This document shows, piece by piece, positions 25,303 to 35,153 of a DNA stretch of 46,824 nt (positions within the stretch are counted from its first letter, which is position 1; every line of letters begins with the position of its first letter). The notes below the pieces were generated by a model. It was not told the origin of the DNA and searched no databases. It was given only the letters and a program-made list of their open reading frames with translations. The stretch comes from Oscillatoriales cyanobacterium (lineage in GTDB: Bacteria; Cyanobacteriota; Cyanobacteriia; Cyanobacteriales; Microcoleaceae). The stretch covers positions 1 to 46,824 of the forward strand of contig RDXH01000013.1 of NCBI GenBank assembly GCA_004292745.1, read 5' to 3'. Both the position numbers and the translations under genes were made by a program.

Positions 25303-28300
25303 CTATGATGCTAATAAATCCTGAATTATGCTAACTAATTGCTTTAATTTTACAGGCTTAGTGAGATAGTGATTCGCGCCAGCTTCTAGACATCGTTCCC
25401 CATCGCCCGCCATCGCCAATGCAGTCAAGGCAATAATCGGAATATTTGCCAATTGGCGATCGCTGTGAATCTGCTTAATCGCCTCTAAACCCTGGATTAC
25501 TGGCATTTGGATATCCATCATAATTAAGTCAGGAATCGATGATTTAGTGAGGGCGATCGCCTCGGCACCATTTTTCGCCACCACCATCTGATATCCCTTA
25601 GCTTTTAAGTAGCCACAAATTGTATTAACATTCGCTGGATTATCATCCACCAACAATAGCAAAGGCGAAGTTGTTACTGCAACCTTTTCCCTCAAACTAT
25701 CTTCCAAATTAGGCCTTTTTGAATCCACCGGCTCAGAAACCTGCATCGTCAAATTGCCTGCGGGTAAATCGAAACTAAAACAACTACCCACACCAACCTC
25801 ACTCGTCACCGAAACTGTTCCCCCGTGCATAGATACCATCCGCTTCACCAGAGACAAACCCAAACCAGTACCCATATACTGACGATTCAAAGCACTATCA
25901 ATTTGCACAAAAGGCTGAAACAACTTCTGAATATTTTCCGCTGTGATACCAATCCCAGTATCACTCACCGCCAACCGAATTGAACTTGATCTAGTTGGAT
26001 AATTTGCCTGTGTTGGTAATATTTCGCTTGGTTGGATTGTCACCTCCAAAATCACACTGCCACCTTCAGGAGTAAACTTAATCGCATTATTGAGCAGGTT
26101 AATCAAAACTTGTCGAATTCGACGTTCATCCACCACTATTTCTGGGAGCTTCGCGGGAATTTTTACCTGAAGTTGAATCCGTTTTTGTAAAGCTTGCTGT
26201 TTCACCAAAGTCAAACTCGACTGACACAAACTATCCACGGCTGTGGGACTACAATTTAATTCTACCTGTCCCGATTCTATTTTGGCAAGATCGAGAATAT
26301 CATTGATTAATGATAACAGATGATTCCCACTATGCTCAACTGTTTGCAAAGCTCGTATTTGTCGCTCGTTAATAGGGCCAAAAATCTCATCCTGTAAAGC
26401 CTCTGTCATCCCCAAAATAGCGTTCAGGGGAGTTCGCAATTCATGGCTCATGTTCGCCAGAAATTCATCCTTGAGACGAGTAGCGCGGGCAAGTTCTTGG
26501 TTGGAAATAGCCAACTGTTGATTAATTTCAGTAAGTTTTGTTTCTGCTTGTTGCCGTTCCTGCAACTCCCTTTGCAACCGTTCAAAAAGATTTGCCTGCT
26601 GAATGCCGATCGCCAATTGGTTGGCAATTTGCTTAACTAAATTAATCTCCGACTCTCTCCAATAGCGGGGTCTAGAACATTGATGGATGCACAACAATCC
26701 CCACAAATTCGCTCCATCTAATAATGGCACTGCTAGATTTGCCCGCACCTGAAATTGTGCCAAAATATTGATGTGACATTCTGTCAGTCCAGAATCATAG
26801 ATGTCACTGACTTTCTGAATTCTACCCTCGTGATAATAAACAGCGTACTGTTCGCCGAAGCAATGATCGTGAATTTTATTCGCCATCACAGAATTAAATC
26901 CTGCTACCACAGATTCAGCCACAAACTCACCATCATTAAAGTTAGAATTAGAAGCAAACTGAAAAATGCCCACTCGCTCCGCATCAATTAAATGACGAAT
27001 ATCCTCCGTAGCCCTGGCAAAAATAGTTTGCAAATCCAGGGATTCACGGATACGTTGGGTTATTTCTCTCAGCAAAGATTCCGTTTTTACTTGTCTGTGA
27101 ATCAACAAATCTTTGGCTTGTCTTTCTTTTAGTTCTAATTGCAATTGTTGATACAAATTAGATTGTTGAATAGCGATGGATAATTGGTTAGAAAGTTGTT
27201 TCATCAAATCAATTTCCCAGTTTTGCCAGTCACGAGACTCCTCGCACTGATGAGCGATTAATAATCCCCAAAGTTCCTGTTTATCCACAATGGGTAATAC
27301 CAGTTTTGCCCTGACTTTGATTTGCCTTAAAAAATCTACCAAACAAGGCAAAATAAACCCATTTTCTCGATCGCTCAAAGCAAAAATTCTGCCATTTAAG
27401 TATCGCTGATAGTTCTCCTTGGGGAAAATTTCTTCGGGGAAGTTTATATTTAAAAGTTTCAGACAATGCGGTGCAACGGATTCCGCAATCGCAGCCCCTG
27501 TACCACTGGGATAGACACGATAGATCAACACTCTGTCTACCTTCAGAATCTGGCGCACTTCTGCCACTGCTGTATTCAGAATCTCTTTGAGATTCAGAGA
27601 AGCCCGTATCCGCTGAGTGATGAAGGTGAGGATGCGTTCCTGTTCTGCTTGTTGTTGCAAGCGAATTTCAGCTAGTTTGCGATGGGTAATATCTTGAAAA
27701 GTACCAAGTAATCCGACTATTTCGCCTTTGATGTTTCGCAGAGTAATCTTATTAATTTCCAGCCAAATTGTAGAACCGTCAGCCTGAAGCATTGTCTTGA
27801 TAATTCCCAGTTTAGCTATACCTGATTCCATGACTTCTGCATCATCAGTTCGGTAAAAAACTGCTTCCCTTAGTCCCCAGTCAAAATCCTCATCAGTCTT
27901 GCCTAAAATTTCCTCTGGAGACGCTAAACCACCCACCTGGGCAAAATATAGATTGCAACCTAAAAAAACAAATTCTCGATTCTTCCAAAATACTCCCAGG
28001 GGAAAAGTATTGAGAACTGTTTGCAAAAATTGCTTGGATTCGCGCAAAGCTTCTTCTGCTAAGAAGCGTTCGGTAATATCCTGTCCCAGACCAATGCTAG
28101 AACCGTTAGATAAACGAATTTGAGACCAGCTAGTAATCAACTTTCGCCCGTCACGCACCTGAGTTTCAAAATCTTGCCAACTAGAATCAGCCCGAATCAT
28201 GTGAGCGACTACTTTGCGATAATCATCAACATTGGGATAGCAGGATGCTAGAACATCAATTTGGTTGTATTCTTCCTGGTGCCAACCAATTACCCGCTCC

Positions 28301-30783
28301 ATTTCTGGGTTAATCATCACTGTTTCCCCAGTGGCTGAAAACAAACCAATCATTAAGGGAATGTGATCGAAAATAGTCTGAAGTGTTTCCTTCTGTTGGC
28401 GCAACTGTTCCTCAGCTAATTTGCGATCGCTAATATCCATCACAATGCCAAACAATCGGACAACCAGATCCTCAGCATTATAAGCAGTTTGTCCCTTAGC
28501 AAAAATCCAACCTAGGGAGCCATCAGCTCGGATAATTTGCTGGTCTATTTCGTAGTGTTTACCACCTAGTTGCATAACTCCTTTGATGGTTTTACGATGA
28601 TAGGCCCAGTCCGAGGGATGGAAATGCTGTCTGAGTTGCTCAAAACTCAGGTGCTGATGATGAATCTCCAATCCCAAAATCTCGAAAATCTCAGGAGAAC
28701 CAGTAATCTTAGACTCGGCTAAATCAATTTCCCAATGGCCAAGACGAGCAATGTGTTGAGCTTCCTGTAGGCGAGATTCACTGCGATGTACTTCTAGCGT
28801 CCGTTGTTCTACCCTTTGTTCTAATTCTTGATTGAGTTGGGACAGTGCTTCTTCCGCCCGTTTGCGATCGCTAATATCAGTAATTGTGCCGATATAACCC
28901 ACAATCTGCCCGTTTTCGTCCCTTTCTGCCGATGCTTGCCCAAACACCCAACTGACAGTATCATCCGATCGCCCAAAGCGGTACTCTAACTTAAAAGGGC
29001 GATGTTCTAGGGCGGATTGATACCACTCGGCGCTAATCCTGTCCCGATCCTCTGGATACAAGCCTTGAATCCAACCCGTACCCAATGCTTCATCGGGTGT
29101 AAGTCCAGCAATTTCACACCAGCGATCGTTGACAAACAAGCAATTACCGCTAGTATCCGTGCGGAAAATCCCCACGGGAGCAGATTGAGCCAAAGTCGCA
29201 AAACGTTTTTCGCTTTCTCGCAAATCGGCCTCCACCCGTCGTCTTTCTGCCAACTCTCTTTGTACCTGTTGGTAAGCCGTTCCCTGTTGAATGGCAATTT
29301 CTAGTTGTGTAGCCAACTGTTGCAGGAGAGTAATTTCTGTTGTCTGCCAGTGGCGGGGGGTCCGGCTTTCGGCGACGCAAAGCAAGCCCCAGAGGGTTTC
29401 TGCTTGGAAAATGGGTACTAAAATTTTGGCTCTAATTTCCAAATCTTCCAATAGTTGACGGTGGCAATCGCTGATTGGGGCAGTGTAGATATCGTCTACT
29501 GCTCGAATCATTCCGCTGCGCCATTTTCCCCGCCAATCCAAACAATTGTCCTGAACATATTTGCTTTGATTTGCTGTTTGTTTATCTGCGACGGATTCTA
29601 CTAGGACAATCACGCTGGCATCTGCTTGAAACTGCCAGATGTCAGCCCGATCGCAATTTAAGAGCGATCGCACTTCTGTGACTGTGGTATTGAGGATTTC
29701 TGGTAAATCTAGGGAAGCTCGAATCTGGGAAGCGATGGTAGCAATCAGTTGTTTTTGCTCTGATTCTGCCTTCAGGGTAGCGGTGCGATTCTCCACTTGC
29801 TGCTCTAGTTCAATATTCCGATTTTCCAGCAGTGCTACTTTTTCTGCTTCTAGTCGTAACACCTTTTTTTCTAAAATTTCTGCTAATTTATATACTTCTA
29901 TGGGGTTTAGCGCCTGCAAAATACTCGTCTGAGTTATAATTCCCAACAATTCACCTTCTTTGCCAGTCACCGCCAATCTACGGACTAACCGTTGTTCCAT
30001 CATCTGCTGCACAGTCCACAGAGAATCCTCTGGACTCACCGCAAAAATCGGGGTGCTCATCACAGATTTTGCCAGACAGGTTTCTAAGTTTAGATTTAAA
30101 GCCTGAAATTGTACGATGTCGCGCTCAGTCACAATCCCGATGGGAATTTGCAGTTTTTGGCGATCGCTTCCTACCTTTTCTTCGACAATCATCACCGAAC
30201 TGACTCGATTTTGGGCCATCAATTCGGCGATGTTCATCATTGAAACATCAGGATTGGCGCAAATCACTTCAGAGGTCATCACTTCTGTTACTAGGCGCAA
30301 TCGTAACAAATCTACCGGGCGCGATGTTTGTCGCAAACTCTCGTGGGTCAAAATTCCCACCACCCGATTTTGGTCATCGAGCACTGGTAAGTGGCGGATC
30401 TGATATTGCTGAAGCAGATTCAGCGCAAAAAACAAATCGGTGAAGGCAGATGCGCCGATAGTGACCACCCCAGATGTCATTGCTTCACGGATCGGAACGC
30501 TATCTAAGGAACGTTTTTGGGTACTGAGGCGCACAATATCTCGTTCTGTGAGAATTCCCAGCAACTGATTACCTTCGACAATTAAGACGCAGCTCGATCG
30601 CGCCTCTACATGGAGCTCGTCAAGTTGGCTATCCGCGGTTTTGGAGGTGGAGCAAATGGTACGGACGCCGCTCATCTGGGCGATCGCTTCCATCACTGTA
30701 GTATCGGGTGCAACCATCAGTGGATTGCGGACGATCGCGGATGTTAGTTCGGCTGGCGTCAGGGCTGTGGCAGGTGTCAGCAT
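25303..30783 (-). CDS. Giant hybrid histidine kinase: CBS, GAF, 4 PAS, 2 GAF, HisKA, HATPase, receiver
   Basis: The protein is 1826 aa without a clear TM, so probably cytoplasmic. Four CBS units lie at ~10-290 (for example AMTSGVVTI; VMTSEVICANPDVSM; VMSTPIFAVSPEDS), then a coiled coil. GAF1 is ~355-500. Four PAS domains occupy ~525-1045 and two more GAF domains ~1055-1390. HisKA has LANMSHELRTPLNAIL with His ~1447. HATPase has SDTGIG and GTGLGLSLV. The receiver has LLLLVDDNPANV and the phospho-acceptor aspartate in LIMMDIQMP (~1756). GAF1 and GAF3 each hold a Cys-His pair (Cys440, Cys1336) where phytochrome-type GAFs attach bilin. It could integrate nucleotide (CBS), light or redox signals. 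No separate response-regulator gene is adjacent. Start ATG 30783. Confidence 0.93.
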   Translation of the reverse strand: MLTPATALTPAELTSAIVRNPLMVAPDTTVMEAIAQMSGVRTICSTSKTADSQLDELHVEARSSCVLIVEGNQLLGILTERDIVRLSTQKRSLDSVPIREAMTSGVVTIGASAFTDLFFALNLLQQYQIRHLPVLDDQNRVVGILTHESLRQTSRPVDLLRLRLVTEVMTSEVICANPDVSMMNIAELMAQNRVSSVMIVEEKVGSDRQKLQIPIGIVTERDIVQFQALNLNLETCLAKSVMSTPIFAVSPEDSLWTVQQMMEQRLVRRLAVTGKEGELLGIITQTSILQALNPIEVYKLAEILEKKVLRLEAEKVALLENRNIELEQQVENRTATLKAESEQKQLIATIASQIRASLDLPEILNTTVTEVRSLLNCDRADIWQFQADASVIVLVESVADKQTANQSKYVQDNCLDWRGKWRSGMIRAVDDIYTAPISDCHRQLLEDLEIRAKILVPIFQAETLWGLLCVAESRTPRHWQTTEITLLQQLATQLEIAIQQGTAYQQVQRELAERRRVEADLRESEKRFATLAQSAPVGIFRTDTSGNCLFVNDRWCEIAGLTPDEALGTGWIQGLYPEDRDRISAEWYQSALEHRPFKLEYRFGRSDDTVSWVFGQASAERDENGQIVGYIGTITDISDRKRAEEALSQLNQELEQRVEQRTLEVHRSESRLQEAQHIARLGHWEIDLAESKITGSPEIFEILGLEIHHQHLSFEQLRQHFHPSDWAYHRKTIKGVMQLGGKHYEIDQQIIRADGSLGWIFAKGQTAYNAEDLVVRLFGIVMDISDRKLAEEQLRQQKETLQTIFDHIPLMIGLFSATGETVMINPEMERVIGWHQEEYNQIDVLASCYPNVDDYRKVVAHMIRADSSWQDFETQVRDGRKLITSWSQIRLSNGSSIGLGQDITERFLAEEALRESKQFLQTVLNTFPLGVFWKNREFVFLGCNLYFAQVGGLASPEEILGKTDEDFDWGLREAVFYRTDDAEVMESGIAKLGIIKTMLQADGSTIWLEINKITLRNIKGEIVGLLGTFQDITHRKLAEIRLQQQAEQERILTFITQRIRASLNLKEILNTAVAEVRQILKVDRVLIYRVYPSGTGAAIAESVAPHCLKLLNINFPEEIFPKENYQRYLNGRIFALSDRENGFILPCLVDFLRQIKVRAKLVLPIVDKQELWGLLIAHQCEESRDWQNWEIDLMKQLSNQLSIAIQQSNLYQQLQLELKERQAKDLLIHRQVKTESLLREITQRIRESLDLQTIFARATEDIRHLIDAERVGIFQFASNSNFNDGEFVAESVVAGFNSVMANKIHDHCFGEQYAVYYHEGRIQKVSDIYDSGLTECHINILAQFQVRANLAVPLLDGANLWGLLCIHQCSRPRYWRESEINLVKQIANQLAIGIQQANLFERLQRELQERQQAETKLTEINQQLAISNQELARATRLKDEFLANMSHELRTPLNAILGMTEALQDEIFGPINERQIRALQTVEHSGNHLLSLINDILDLAKIESGQVELNCSPTAVDSLCQSSLTLVKQQALQKRIQLQVKIPAKLPEIVVDERRIRQVLINLLNNAIKFTPEGGSVILEVTIQPSEILPTQANYPTRSSSIRLAVSDTGIGITAENIQKLFQPFVQIDSALNRQYMGTGLGLSLVKRMVSMHGGTVSVTSEVGVGSCFSFDLPAGNLTMQVSEPVDSKRPNLEDSLREKVAVTTSPLLLLVDDNPANVNTICGYLKAKGYQMVVAKNGAEAIALTKSSIPDLIMMDIQMPVIQGLEAIKQIHSDRQLANIPIIALTALAMAGDGERCLEAGANHYLTKPVKLKQLVSIIQDLLAS

Positions 30784-30892
30784 TTTTCAAGGAAACTGTG
30801 CTTTAACCAATTATTACAGAATTGACAGTCCCTGGTCTAAAGATACGGAGATTCTTCTGACTTTTTGGCCTTAATATCTCTAGGTTTAAGCT

Positions 30893-32572
30893 TTATTTTT
30901 CCGCTAGGCGATCTAGTTTTTCTTTCAGCAACAAATCCACAAAAGAACGTATCAAAAACAAACTGCCGAATCCTGACACCACAAAAGCGGCGATCGCCTC
31001 CCTGGGATATCCACCCTTGAGCAACACTGTCCCCGCTACCAGCACAAAACCTGTCACACACGCATAGATCAGAGTTTTTAATGCTAAATAAATGCGTTTC
31101 AGCGCGCGATCGTTCTCTATATTTCGCACTCTTATTTGCAATTCCCCGTCCAGAATCCGCTGCTCTAAACGTTTGAACAAAACTTCTGATTTACTCGGCT
31201 GCTGCAATTTATATCTGATCAAATCTCGCGCTTGTCTTGCCAGTTCTCCCACCACATTTCCTCTACCTTTACTAATCGCAATACTCTTGACAAAAGGCTG
31301 AGCAGATGCTAGGAAATTATAATTTGGGTCGAGGGTTCTGGCAATGCCATCGAGGGTAGTCACTGACTTGAGAATAAACATCATTTGTGCAGGCATACGA
31401 AACGGTTGCTGCTCGAACATAATGTACAATTCGTTTTTAATCTCATTAAAGGCTTGAAAGTCGATCGGCTTATCAATAAACTTATCCAACAAAAAAGTAA
31501 TCAGTCGGCGCACCGGCATCAGATCCGGCATCGGCTCCACTAAGCCGATGGTCATTAAAGTATCGAGTACCTCGTCAGTATCCTTTCTCATCACAGCAAA
31601 AAAAGTCTTCACCATCTGGTCTTTGTCCAAAGACTTAACCTCTGCCATCATCCCAAAATCATAAAAAATTAAACTACCATCTTCCGTAACTGCTAAATTT
31701 CCGGGATGGGGGTCTGCTTGAAAAAAACCGTCGAGCAACAACTGTTTCAAGTAACAGCAAATTCCCAGTTGATTGAGCTTGACAATATCTACTCCTATGG
31801 CCTCTAAACTAAGGCGGTCATCGACTTTAATACCAGGGGCGTATTGTACAGTCAGCACTTTTTTGGTAGTGTATTGCCAATAGACTTTTGGCACAATAAT
31901 CCGAGGATAGCCTTGAAAATTCTTGCCAAAGCGATCGGCATTTTTGCCTTCTTGTATATAGTCAATTTCTTGATATAAAATCTTAAAAAACTCATGATAA
32001 ATAGATTCCAGGTCGTATTTGCGAATCCCAGGAAAATACTTATTGCATAAATTCATCACTTGACGAACGGCTTTGACATCCAAGTCAAATAATTTTTCCA
32101 ATCCGGGGCGCTGCACTTTGACAACTACATCTTCTCCCGTGTGGAGTCTAGCCCTGTGCACCTGTCCGAGACTGGCGGCGGCAATGGGACAAGGGTCAAA
32201 ATCGCGATACAAAGCATAAATATCTTTGCCCAACTCTGATTCTATCAGGGCGATCGCCTCTTCGGAACTAAACTCCGGCACCCGGTCTTGTAATTGTTCG
32301 AGTTCCTTGACGTACTCCAGGGGGAGCAAATCACCCCTAGTGGAGAGAGACTGTCCGATTTTGATAAAAGTCGGGCCCAAATGCAACAAAGTATTGACTA
32401 ACCAATGGGCGCGAATTCTTCTAGTATGGGCAGATTTGTTTTGCAGCAGTCCATCCCACCACAGACAAAATATAAACTTGGCGGCGGCTGCAAAAACATC
32501 TATTTGTCGTGCTAACGGTGAGTATTGAGAACGTTGCCAACGTAGGGTTTTAGGTGCAGCTTTGATGAGCAT
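30893..32572 (-). CDS. ABC1/AarF/UbiB-family atypical kinase
   Basis: The protein is 559 aa with the UbiB-family features: FIKIGQSLSTRGDLLP (KxGQ motif), AAASLGQVHRARL (alanine-rich loop), DPHPGNL and YDFGMM (catalytic and metal-binding region). The C-terminus has two hydrophobic helices (~500-545; LIYACVTGFVLVAGTVLL and AIAAFVVSGFGSLFLI), indicating membrane attachment. Cyanobacterial and plastid members (ABC1K) are linked to prenylquinone metabolism and stress; the substrate is unknown here. Start ATG 32572; no strong ribosome site is visible. It is on the same strand as both flanking kinases. Confidence 0.92.
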   Translation of the reverse strand: MLIKAAPKTLRWQRSQYSPLARQIDVFAAAAKFIFCLWWDGLLQNKSAHTRRIRAHWLVNTLLHLGPTFIKIGQSLSTRGDLLPLEYVKELEQLQDRVPEFSSEEAIALIESELGKDIYALYRDFDPCPIAAASLGQVHRARLHTGEDVVVKVQRPGLEKLFDLDVKAVRQVMNLCNKYFPGIRKYDLESIYHEFFKILYQEIDYIQEGKNADRFGKNFQGYPRIIVPKVYWQYTTKKVLTVQYAPGIKVDDRLSLEAIGVDIVKLNQLGICCYLKQLLLDGFFQADPHPGNLAVTEDGSLIFYDFGMMAEVKSLDKDQMVKTFFAVMRKDTDEVLDTLMTIGLVEPMPDLMPVRRLITFLLDKFIDKPIDFQAFNEIKNELYIMFEQQPFRMPAQMMFILKSVTTLDGIARTLDPNYNFLASAQPFVKSIAISKGRGNVVGELARQARDLIRYKLQQPSKSEVLFKRLEQRILDGELQIRVRNIENDRALKRIYLALKTLIYACVTGFVLVAGTVLLKGGYPREAIAAFVVSGFGSLFLIRSFVDLLLKEKLDRLAEK

Positions 32573-32595
32573 AATAAGGGAGATTCCATCGCGGG

Positions 32596-34818
32596 TCAGG
32601 AGTATCTACCCCCTGGAAATTGGGGTAAATTAAGAGTAAAAGATGTACGCCACAACGGATCGTTTTCCAAAATCTCTGACGGACTACTAGAGACCTCAAT
32701 AGTACCATTCAAGTGCTGTACTAAACACTTTACCAGAGCTAGACCCAAACCCGTACCAGGGATAGCTTGCTGAGTAATACCTGTTCCACGCCGGAATTTT
32801 TCAAAGATGTGGGGTAAATCAGCAGCAGAAATCCCACCTCCAAAATTTGATAGTTTCATGACAATGCTGCCACTTGCTTGAGATATCTCCAACGTCACCT
32901 CAGTTCCAGCAGCGGAGTATTTGCCGGCATTGGTCAAAAGTTCCAACAAGATGCGATGGAGACTATCCTTGTCTGTTTCCAAGCGAGGTAATGGTTTCGA
33001 GAAATCCTGAGCCAAAGTTAATCCTTTAGATGTCCACTTTTGCTCAAAATCCTCAGCCAAATCTTGAATTAGACTCTTAAGCGAGACCGGAACTATAAAC
33101 ATGGGATCTTGTTGAGCATCAAGCTGTTTGAGTGCTAGCAAATCGCTAACCAAGTCTGTTTCTTTAGAACACTGCTGCTCTAGAATATCCAGATATTTAA
33201 TCCGACTCTGCAAGGGCTGGTCTGCTTGTTTTAGCATCATAATTGCTAGCTTCATGATCGTCAAAGGAGTGCGTAACTCGTGACTGACCACGCTCAGAAA
33301 CTCGTCTTGGATCAGCCTTAACTTGCGTATTTGCTCTAATTGATTGGTCGATTCTTCGTGCAGTTTTTCCTGCACATCTAGACTGTTTGCCAATTGAGTG
33401 TTTCTACATTCTAGCTGAGTTTGCAGTTCTTGGAATGTCTCAAACTCAAGTATAGCCCTGGTGACTTGAGTGGCGATTGATTCCAAAACCTCTAATTCTG
33501 CTATTTGCCAAGTGCGAGGTTCTGAGTGTTGCAATAGCAAGAAACCCAAGACAGTTTCCTGTTTCCGGGCGCCGATCAGGGGAACCAGCACCAAGGAGCG
33601 AGTGTCCTGAAGTTTCAATATTTCTACTGATTTTTGCTGTTCCTGGTTGATTATTTCCCCTGCATCAGCTAAGGCGAAGGATTGGGGGGCGCTATGGAAT
33701 GCTGACTGGCACAAACTCGATTCCGATATACTAAAATTTCCAATATTTTTGGATATTGAGTTTGTGATTTTGGTTTTATTATTCGTAGTTTTATATTTAT
33801 TTTTTGTGGGTTCTGTCGAGTTTTTTGGGGATGATTCTGTTTGGCTAGTTGGTGGTTTTTCTACTTTTTGTTCCTCGTATTCACAAACTAAGGCAATTGT
33901 TGTTGGGCTAGGTAGATGGAGAGAGCTTATTTCTAAAACTGGTTTTGTATATTTTAATGACAGGATTTGAACTCTATCTACTTCCAGGCTTTGGCTGGTA
34001 CTTGCTATCACCTGCTGCAAAATTAGATCTATTTCTGCATTTTTTTCGATTTCTTTGATAACGCTATCCAGTAGCTTTTTGTATTTAGCTTGTTCCTCTA
34101 ATTTTTGGTTTAAATGGGCAATTTCTTGAGTTTTTTGAATGTGGGAGATGGCGTTGGCGATCGCATCTGATGCTAATTCTAGACACTGCCGCGAAGTCGC
34201 AGACCACTCCTGGGGTTGGGCAGTAGCCAGGATAACGATCCCATTAACACCCCCGCGGAATCGCGTTGGCGATGCTAAAATCGCCCGGAAAGGAAGGGAT
34301 GGGACTAAGGAATCAGGCGCGTTGGTCGATCGATCGTCTTGAATGTCGGAAATCCCTAGTATTTCACCATGTGTCAGTATATTTACTAGCAGATGCTCTG
34401 GGAGTGAAATTAATAGGGAGTTTAAGATTTCTGTTTCAGGAATTTCGGATCTGTGGGTTAAAACTGCTGCATCGGAAATGACTGTGGAATTGATCCGATC
34501 GCCGAAAATACCCCAGCCAGCGTTCGGAATGGCGATGCGATTGTCACTCACAGCAGCAACTAAACAGTAGTCTGCTTGACAAGCTGCTCCTAAAGTATTA
34601 GCTATCTGCAGCAGTAGCGTTTCTTCATGAATGCTTGTCGCGATAATTTGGCAAATTTGTCGCCCGATTTGAGCAGGATCGACCTGGTACTGCATTATTC
34701 GATCCAGAAATTTTTGGACTGATACTGGTTCTGTGATTTGCTGTAATTGCAACATACAAGACTCTGAGGGCGATCGGTCGATCGGATCACAGTCTTGACT
34801 TCCCTGATAATTTGTCAT
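32596..34818 (-). CDS. Sensor histidine kinase with two GAF domains
   Basis: The protein is 740 aa from ATG 34818; an in-frame TTG at 34827 would add three residues. GAF-like domains occupy about 65-220 and 255-470. The second is broken by a polar, low-complexity insertion rich in T, S, N and K (~325-365). A coiled linker follows, then HisKA LSVVSHELRTPLTIMKL with the phospho-acceptor His at 513, and HATPase with LLTNAGKYSAA and GTGLGLALVK. It has no TM and no receiver, so it is a soluble kinase that needs a separate response regulator, none of which is adjacent. It ends 23 nt before the UbiB-like kinase and is co-directional with it. Confidence 0.92.
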   Translation of the reverse strand: MTNYQGSQDCDPIDRSPSESCMLQLQQITEPVSVQKFLDRIMQYQVDPAQIGRQICQIIATSIHEETLLLQIANTLGAACQADYCLVAAVSDNRIAIPNAGWGIFGDRINSTVISDAAVLTHRSEIPETEILNSLLISLPEHLLVNILTHGEILGISDIQDDRSTNAPDSLVPSLPFRAILASPTRFRGGVNGIVILATAQPQEWSATSRQCLELASDAIANAISHIQKTQEIAHLNQKLEEQAKYKKLLDSVIKEIEKNAEIDLILQQVIASTSQSLEVDRVQILSLKYTKPVLEISSLHLPSPTTIALVCEYEEQKVEKPPTSQTESSPKNSTEPTKNKYKTTNNKTKITNSISKNIGNFSISESSLCQSAFHSAPQSFALADAGEIINQEQQKSVEILKLQDTRSLVLVPLIGARKQETVLGFLLLQHSEPRTWQIAELEVLESIATQVTRAILEFETFQELQTQLECRNTQLANSLDVQEKLHEESTNQLEQIRKLRLIQDEFLSVVSHELRTPLTIMKLAIMMLKQADQPLQSRIKYLDILEQQCSKETDLVSDLLALKQLDAQQDPMFIVPVSLKSLIQDLAEDFEQKWTSKGLTLAQDFSKPLPRLETDKDSLHRILLELLTNAGKYSAAGTEVTLEISQASGSIVMKLSNFGGGISAADLPHIFEKFRRGTGITQQAIPGTGLGLALVKCLVQHLNGTIEVSSSPSEILENDPLWRTSFTLNLPQFPGGRYS

Positions 34819-35153
34819 GGCAGCCAAGCCTTTATTTTAAGATGTTTGAGCCTGCGATCGCTGCAAATATAGAAGCTATCCGGTATTATTATTATCCAGC
34901 TTTTGTCGTGACTGCTTGGTGACACCCCTCTCCAAAACCTGTGATGTTGCCTATTTTAGTCTGTGATTCTAGCAAATTTATTTTGTGATCCAAGTCTATC
35001 GACTGAGTGATTGCGATCGCACAAATTAATTATATCTCATAAATAATTATGGCACTATCTAAAAAAAACAAACTTTTAGTCGAAAAATCTTGTTAAGCCC
35101 TACTGGACTGGATCTTAACTGGGTTCAAGCCGGATTTTGTGAGGCTGTACACC
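34819..35153. other. 335-bp gap, no gene seen
   Basis: AT-rich sequence with one HIP1-like site and no ORF, tRNA or strong hairpin. It probably carries the promoter of the histidine kinase and the 3' end of the next minus-strand gene. Confidence 0.4.

Noticed and set aside
33647-33970. Plus-strand 107-codon ORF with a hydrophobic stretch
   Set aside because: It is antisense to the low-complexity insertion of the histidine kinase; its hydrophobicity mirrors the polar codons of that gene.
35095-35153. tRNA-like GGGTTCAAGCC (T-arm) sequence
   Set aside because: No acceptor stem, D-arm or anticodon arm could be built around it.
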